Below are positions 6,530-8,670 of a DNA stretch of 8,670 nt, piece by piece. Where the stretch lies: positions 1 through 8,670 of the forward strand of contig JAAZLA010000159.1 of the NCBI GenBank assembly GCA_012799545.1, written 5' to 3'. The DNA is from Treponema sp. (lineage in GTDB: Bacteria > Spirochaetota > Spirochaetia > Treponematales > Treponemataceae). Below the pieces are notes generated by a model, which had not been told where the DNA came from, searched no databases, and saw only the letters and a program-made list of their open reading frames with translations. Made by a program: the position numbers and the translations under genes. How positions within the stretch are numbered: the stretch's first letter is position 1; each line of letters opens with the position of its first letter.

Positions 6530-6548
6530 TACCTTTGACAAAAAGGTA
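6530..6548 (+). other. small RNA hairpin between hydB and hydA
   Basis: TACCTTT (6530-6536) and AAAGGTA (6542-6548) form a seven-base-pair stem with a GACAA loop. It ends four bases before the AGGAGA ribosome binding site of hydA (6553-6558). No T-tract follows, so it is not a terminator. It could mark RNA processing or stability, or keep the hydA start accessible. Confidence 0.4.
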
Positions 6549-6563
6549 AAATAGGAGAAATAC

Positions 6564-8312
6564 ATGGTAAGCCTAACTATAAATGACAAAGAAGTGCAGG
6601 TCGAAAAAGGCACAACAATCCTCGACGCTGCAAAAAAATTACATATAAACATACCAACACTCTGCTACACTCCAGATCTACCACCTTGGTCTTCATGTGG
6701 AATCTGTATTGTGCGTGTAGCTGGGACTTCAAAGATGCTTCGCGCATGTTGTACAGAAGTAGCCAATGGCATGAAACTCATCACACATGACGCAGAAATT
6801 CTCAAAGCTCGCCGTACCATTTTGGAGTTGATTTTATCAAATCATCCCAGCGATTGTTTGCAATGCGAACGCAATACCAACTGTGAACTACAAGATATTG
6901 CCGCCGAGTTTGGTCTTCGAGAAAAACCTCGATTTACACAAATACTCAAAAACCAGCCCATAGATAATTCCTATGAAGTAATTGTTTTTGACCGAGATAA
7001 ATGTATCAACTGTGGGCGCTGTGTTGAAGCCTGCCAAATAATGCAAAATGTGCACGCAATAGAATACACCGGTCGTGGAGACAGAACCGTAATAGGTCCT
7101 GTAGCTGGTGCGAATCTTTCTGAAAGTCCCTGCGTTCGCTGTGGGCAATGTGCTGCCCACTGCCCTGTAGGTGCAATCACAACACAAAACCCTCTCACAG
7201 ATGTATTTGAAAAACTTTCAGACCCAAACATTATTTCTGCGGTGCAAATTGCCCCTTCAGTTCGAGTCGCCCTCGGTGAAGAATTTGGTCTCCCCATAGG
7301 ATCCATAAGCACAGGAAAAATTTATACAGCCCTACGCATCATTGGGTTTAAATATGTATTTGATACAAACTTTTCTGCTGACCTTACCATAATGGAAGAA
7401 GGAACAGAGCTCGTAGACAGGCTTACAAACGACGGACCACTTCCAATGTTTACAAGCTGCTGCCCTGGTTGGGTCGATTACTGCGAAAAAAATTATCATG
7501 ATTATCTACCACACTTATCAAGTGCGAAAAGTCCACAGCAGATGCAAGGAGCAATTACAAAAACCTACTTTGCTAAATCGATAAAAACAAAACCGCAAGA
7601 CATCTATTCCGTCTCAATCATGCCCTGTACCGCAAAAGCATACGAAGCGCGCCGAGATGATTCAATGTACGCTTCCGGTGTTTCCGATGTAGATAAAGTC
7701 TTAACAACAAGAGAATTTGCATCTTTAATACGTCTCGCCGGCATCGATTTTGCGAAACTCGAAGAATCCGAAGCAGATAGCCCTATCGGACCATATTCTG
7801 GAGCCGGAACAATTTTTGGTGCAACTGGTGGAGTTATGGAAGCAGCTGTTCGAACAGCATATAAGCTCGTTGTTGGAGAGGAACTTGGCGACCTTGATTA
7901 CACAGCAGTGCGCGGCTTGGAAAATGTAAAAGTTACTGAAGTTAATCTCAAAGGAAAGATAATCCGACTTTGCGTTATCCATCAACTTTCAAGCGTAGAG
8001 CCAGTTATGGCAGAAATACGAAAAGCACGAGATGAAGGAAAGGAAATTCCTTATCACTTTGTAGAAGTTATGGCTTGTCGTGGTGGCTGCGTTGCAGGTG
8101 GTGGACAACCCTATGGCGTAACAGATGAGGTTCGAAAACTTCGCGCGCAAGCTCTCTACCAAGATGATACAGCAAGCGAAATTCGAACAAGTCATCAAAA
8201 TCCTCTAATACAAAAAATCTATACAGATTTTTTAGAAAAGCCAAATAGCCATAAAGCACACGAGCTTTTACACACAAAATATACAAAACGCGATTTATAC
8301 AGCATGCAATAA
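6564..8312 (+). CDS. hydA: HydA/HndD: catalytic [FeFe] hydrogenase subunit
   Basis: The 582-residue protein makes or consumes hydrogen at an H-cluster. Domains in order: a plant-type [2Fe-2S] domain (C34, C45, C48, C62); a His-ligated [4Fe-4S] cluster (H94, C98, C101, C107); a two-[4Fe-4S] ferredoxin domain (C147/C150/C153/C157 and C190/C193/C196/C200); and the H-cluster domain. The H-cluster motifs are TSCCPGW (297-303, C300), MPCTAK (353-358, C355) and MACRGGCVAGGGQP (503-516, C505 and C509). The proton-path residues known from Clostridium pasteurianum CpI all appear to be kept: C299, E279, E282 and S319. The C-terminus ends with the small-subunit-like HELLHTKYTKR. Its length and architecture match monomeric CpI-type enzymes; the extra C-terminal [2Fe-2S] domain of Thermotoga HydA is missing. 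The start is ATG 6564 behind AGGAGA. It is the last operon gene, before a strong terminator. HydE, HydF and HydG must be encoded elsewhere. Confidence 0.97.
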   Translation: MVSLTINDKEVQVEKGTTILDAAKKLHINIPTLCYTPDLPPWSSCGICIVRVAGTSKMLRACCTEVANGMKLITHDAEILKARRTILELILSNHPSDCLQCERNTNCELQDIAAEFGLREKPRFTQILKNQPIDNSYEVIVFDRDKCINCGRCVEACQIMQNVHAIEYTGRGDRTVIGPVAGANLSESPCVRCGQCAAHCPVGAITTQNPLTDVFEKLSDPNIISAVQIAPSVRVALGEEFGLPIGSISTGKIYTALRIIGFKYVFDTNFSADLTIMEEGTELVDRLTNDGPLPMFTSCCPGWVDYCEKNYHDYLPHLSSAKSPQQMQGAITKTYFAKSIKTKPQDIYSVSIMPCTAKAYEARRDDSMYASGVSDVDKVLTTREFASLIRLAGIDFAKLEESEADSPIGPYSGAGTIFGATGGVMEAAVRTAYKLVVGEELGDLDYTAVRGLENVKVTEVNLKGKIIRLCVIHQLSSVEPVMAEIRKARDEGKEIPYHFVEVMACRGGCVAGGGQPYGVTDEVRKLRAQALYQDDTASEIRTSHQNPLIQKIYTDFLEKPNSHKAHELLHTKYTKRDLYSMQ

Positions 8313-8348
8313 ACAATCAGAATCGATAATAATTGCGTTTATAAAAAT

Positions 8349-8381
8349 AAAAAACTAGCTCTCTTTTGGGCTAGTTTTTTT
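8349..8381 (+). terminator. intrinsic terminator of the hydrogenase operon
   Basis: The stem ACTAGCTC (8354-8361) pairs with GGGCTAGT (8368-8375), with one T-G wobble and a TCTTTT loop. It is flanked by a run of A (8349-8354) and seven T (8375-8381), which extend the stem and give the U-tract. It lies about 40 bases after the hydA stop codon. The A-run would make it partly active on the minus strand too. Confidence 0.9.
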
Positions 8382-8390
8382 ATATAGCTC

Positions 8391-8419
8391 TTGTATTCTT
8401 TTTAGCTAATCCTTATCAT
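8391..8419 (+). promoter_or_regulatory. probable slyX promoter
   Basis: TTGTAT (8391-8396) and TATCAT (8414-8419) are separated by 17 bases. The preceding terminator means slyX needs its own promoter. The expected transcription start, seven bases after the -10, is 8426, the A of the start codon. No ribosome binding site precedes that ATG. Confidence 0.5.
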
Positions 8420-8425
8420 AGAATT

Positions 8426-8662
8426 ATGGAAACAGACTTAACAAGCGATAAAAACAGACTTCTAGAAATTGAAGAGCGCCTCATGAAAACAGAAACAAGT
8501 CTTGCACATGTAGAAGATTTTTTAGTGAAAACACAAGAGGAAGCACTCAACTTATGGAAGGAAATAGAAAAAGTAAAACGACAAAATACCCGTCTAGAAA
8601 ATAAAATAAAAGAGCTAGAAGAACTTGAAAATCTACCTCATGCAAAACCACCGCATTATTGA
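8426..8662 (+). CDS. slyX: SlyX family coiled-coil protein
   Basis: The 78-residue protein is almost entirely a predicted coiled coil (about 8-68; heptad-like leucine, isoleucine and valine spacing with many E and K). It ends in KPPHY, the C-terminal signature of SlyX, whose members have about 70-80 residues. Aligning the helix with E. coli SlyX supports the start at 8426: the next ATG (residue 20) would remove the first turns of the conserved helix. No membrane segment or signal peptide is present, so it should be a small cytoplasmic oligomer. The function of SlyX is not established; the name comes from its place next to slyD in E. coli. Here it stands alone after the hydrogenase terminator and is probably unrelated to it. 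Confidence 0.8.
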   Translation: METDLTSDKNRLLEIEERLMKTETSLAHVEDFLVKTQEEALNLWKEIEKVKRQNTRLENKIKELEELENLPHAKPPHY

Positions 8663-8670
8663 GCGAGAAA

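Noticed and set aside
6535..6552. Internal hydA promoter (perfect TTGACA at 6535, TAAAAT at 6547)
   Set aside because: The spacing is only six bases, and no good -10 lies 16-18 bases downstream of the TTGACA.
6564..8312. R506 in MACRGGC as a damaged H-cluster motif
   Set aside because: This position varies naturally (P, H or R) among active [FeFe] hydrogenases, and all four cluster cysteines are present.

Overview
The window is AT-rich, gene-dense DNA from an anaerobic, double-membraned bacterium. Several features point to a spirochaete of the Treponema type: a signal-peptide NlpC/P60 protein with a putative outer-membrane-like C-terminal domain, a lipoprotein with a spirochaete-tolerable lipobox (LSSC), a SlyX homologue, and a fermentative [FeFe]-hydrogenase operon. 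This assignment is an inference from gene content and style. No rRNA or other phylogenetic marker is present.

Left part (1-1127, minus strand): the N-terminal 375 codons of an AMP-binding acyl-CoA synthetase that runs off the left edge. A 120-bp divergent intergenic region separates it from two plus-strand envelope genes. The first (1248-2318) is a secreted NlpC/P60 cysteine peptidase with a low-complexity linker and a beta-rich C-terminal half. The second (2378-3121) is an uncharacterised lipoprotein whose start is an ATG behind a clear ribosome binding site, not the upstream in-frame TTG.

Centre and right (3122-8381): a five-gene operon for a soluble multimeric [FeFe] hydrogenase of the HydABC/HndABCD type. 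The order is hydC (NuoE-like), a small orphan GHKL ATPase, an HndB-like thioredoxin-fold [2Fe-2S] protein, hydB (NuoF-like flavoprotein with extra Fe-S domains) and hydA (H-cluster catalytic subunit). A good sigma-70-type promoter (TTGCCA-17-TATAAT) precedes hydC and a strong intrinsic terminator follows hydA. NAD(H) would react at the FMN of HydB. Electrons would pass through the Fe-S chain of HydC, HydB and HydA to the H-cluster, probably with ferredoxin as the second partner (electron bifurcation/confurcation). The HydEFG maturases needed to build the H-cluster are not in the window.

The most interesting unexplained structures are in and around this operon. A 34-bp near-perfect palindrome lies upstream of the promoter. 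A 14-bp element from it is repeated exactly over the predicted transcription start, which looks like a two-site operator. A conserved but functionally unexplained ATPase is embedded between hydrogenase subunits. The HndB-like protein has only three of the four usual cluster cysteines. After the terminator, slyX (8426-8662) has a promoter placed so that its mRNA would be leaderless.
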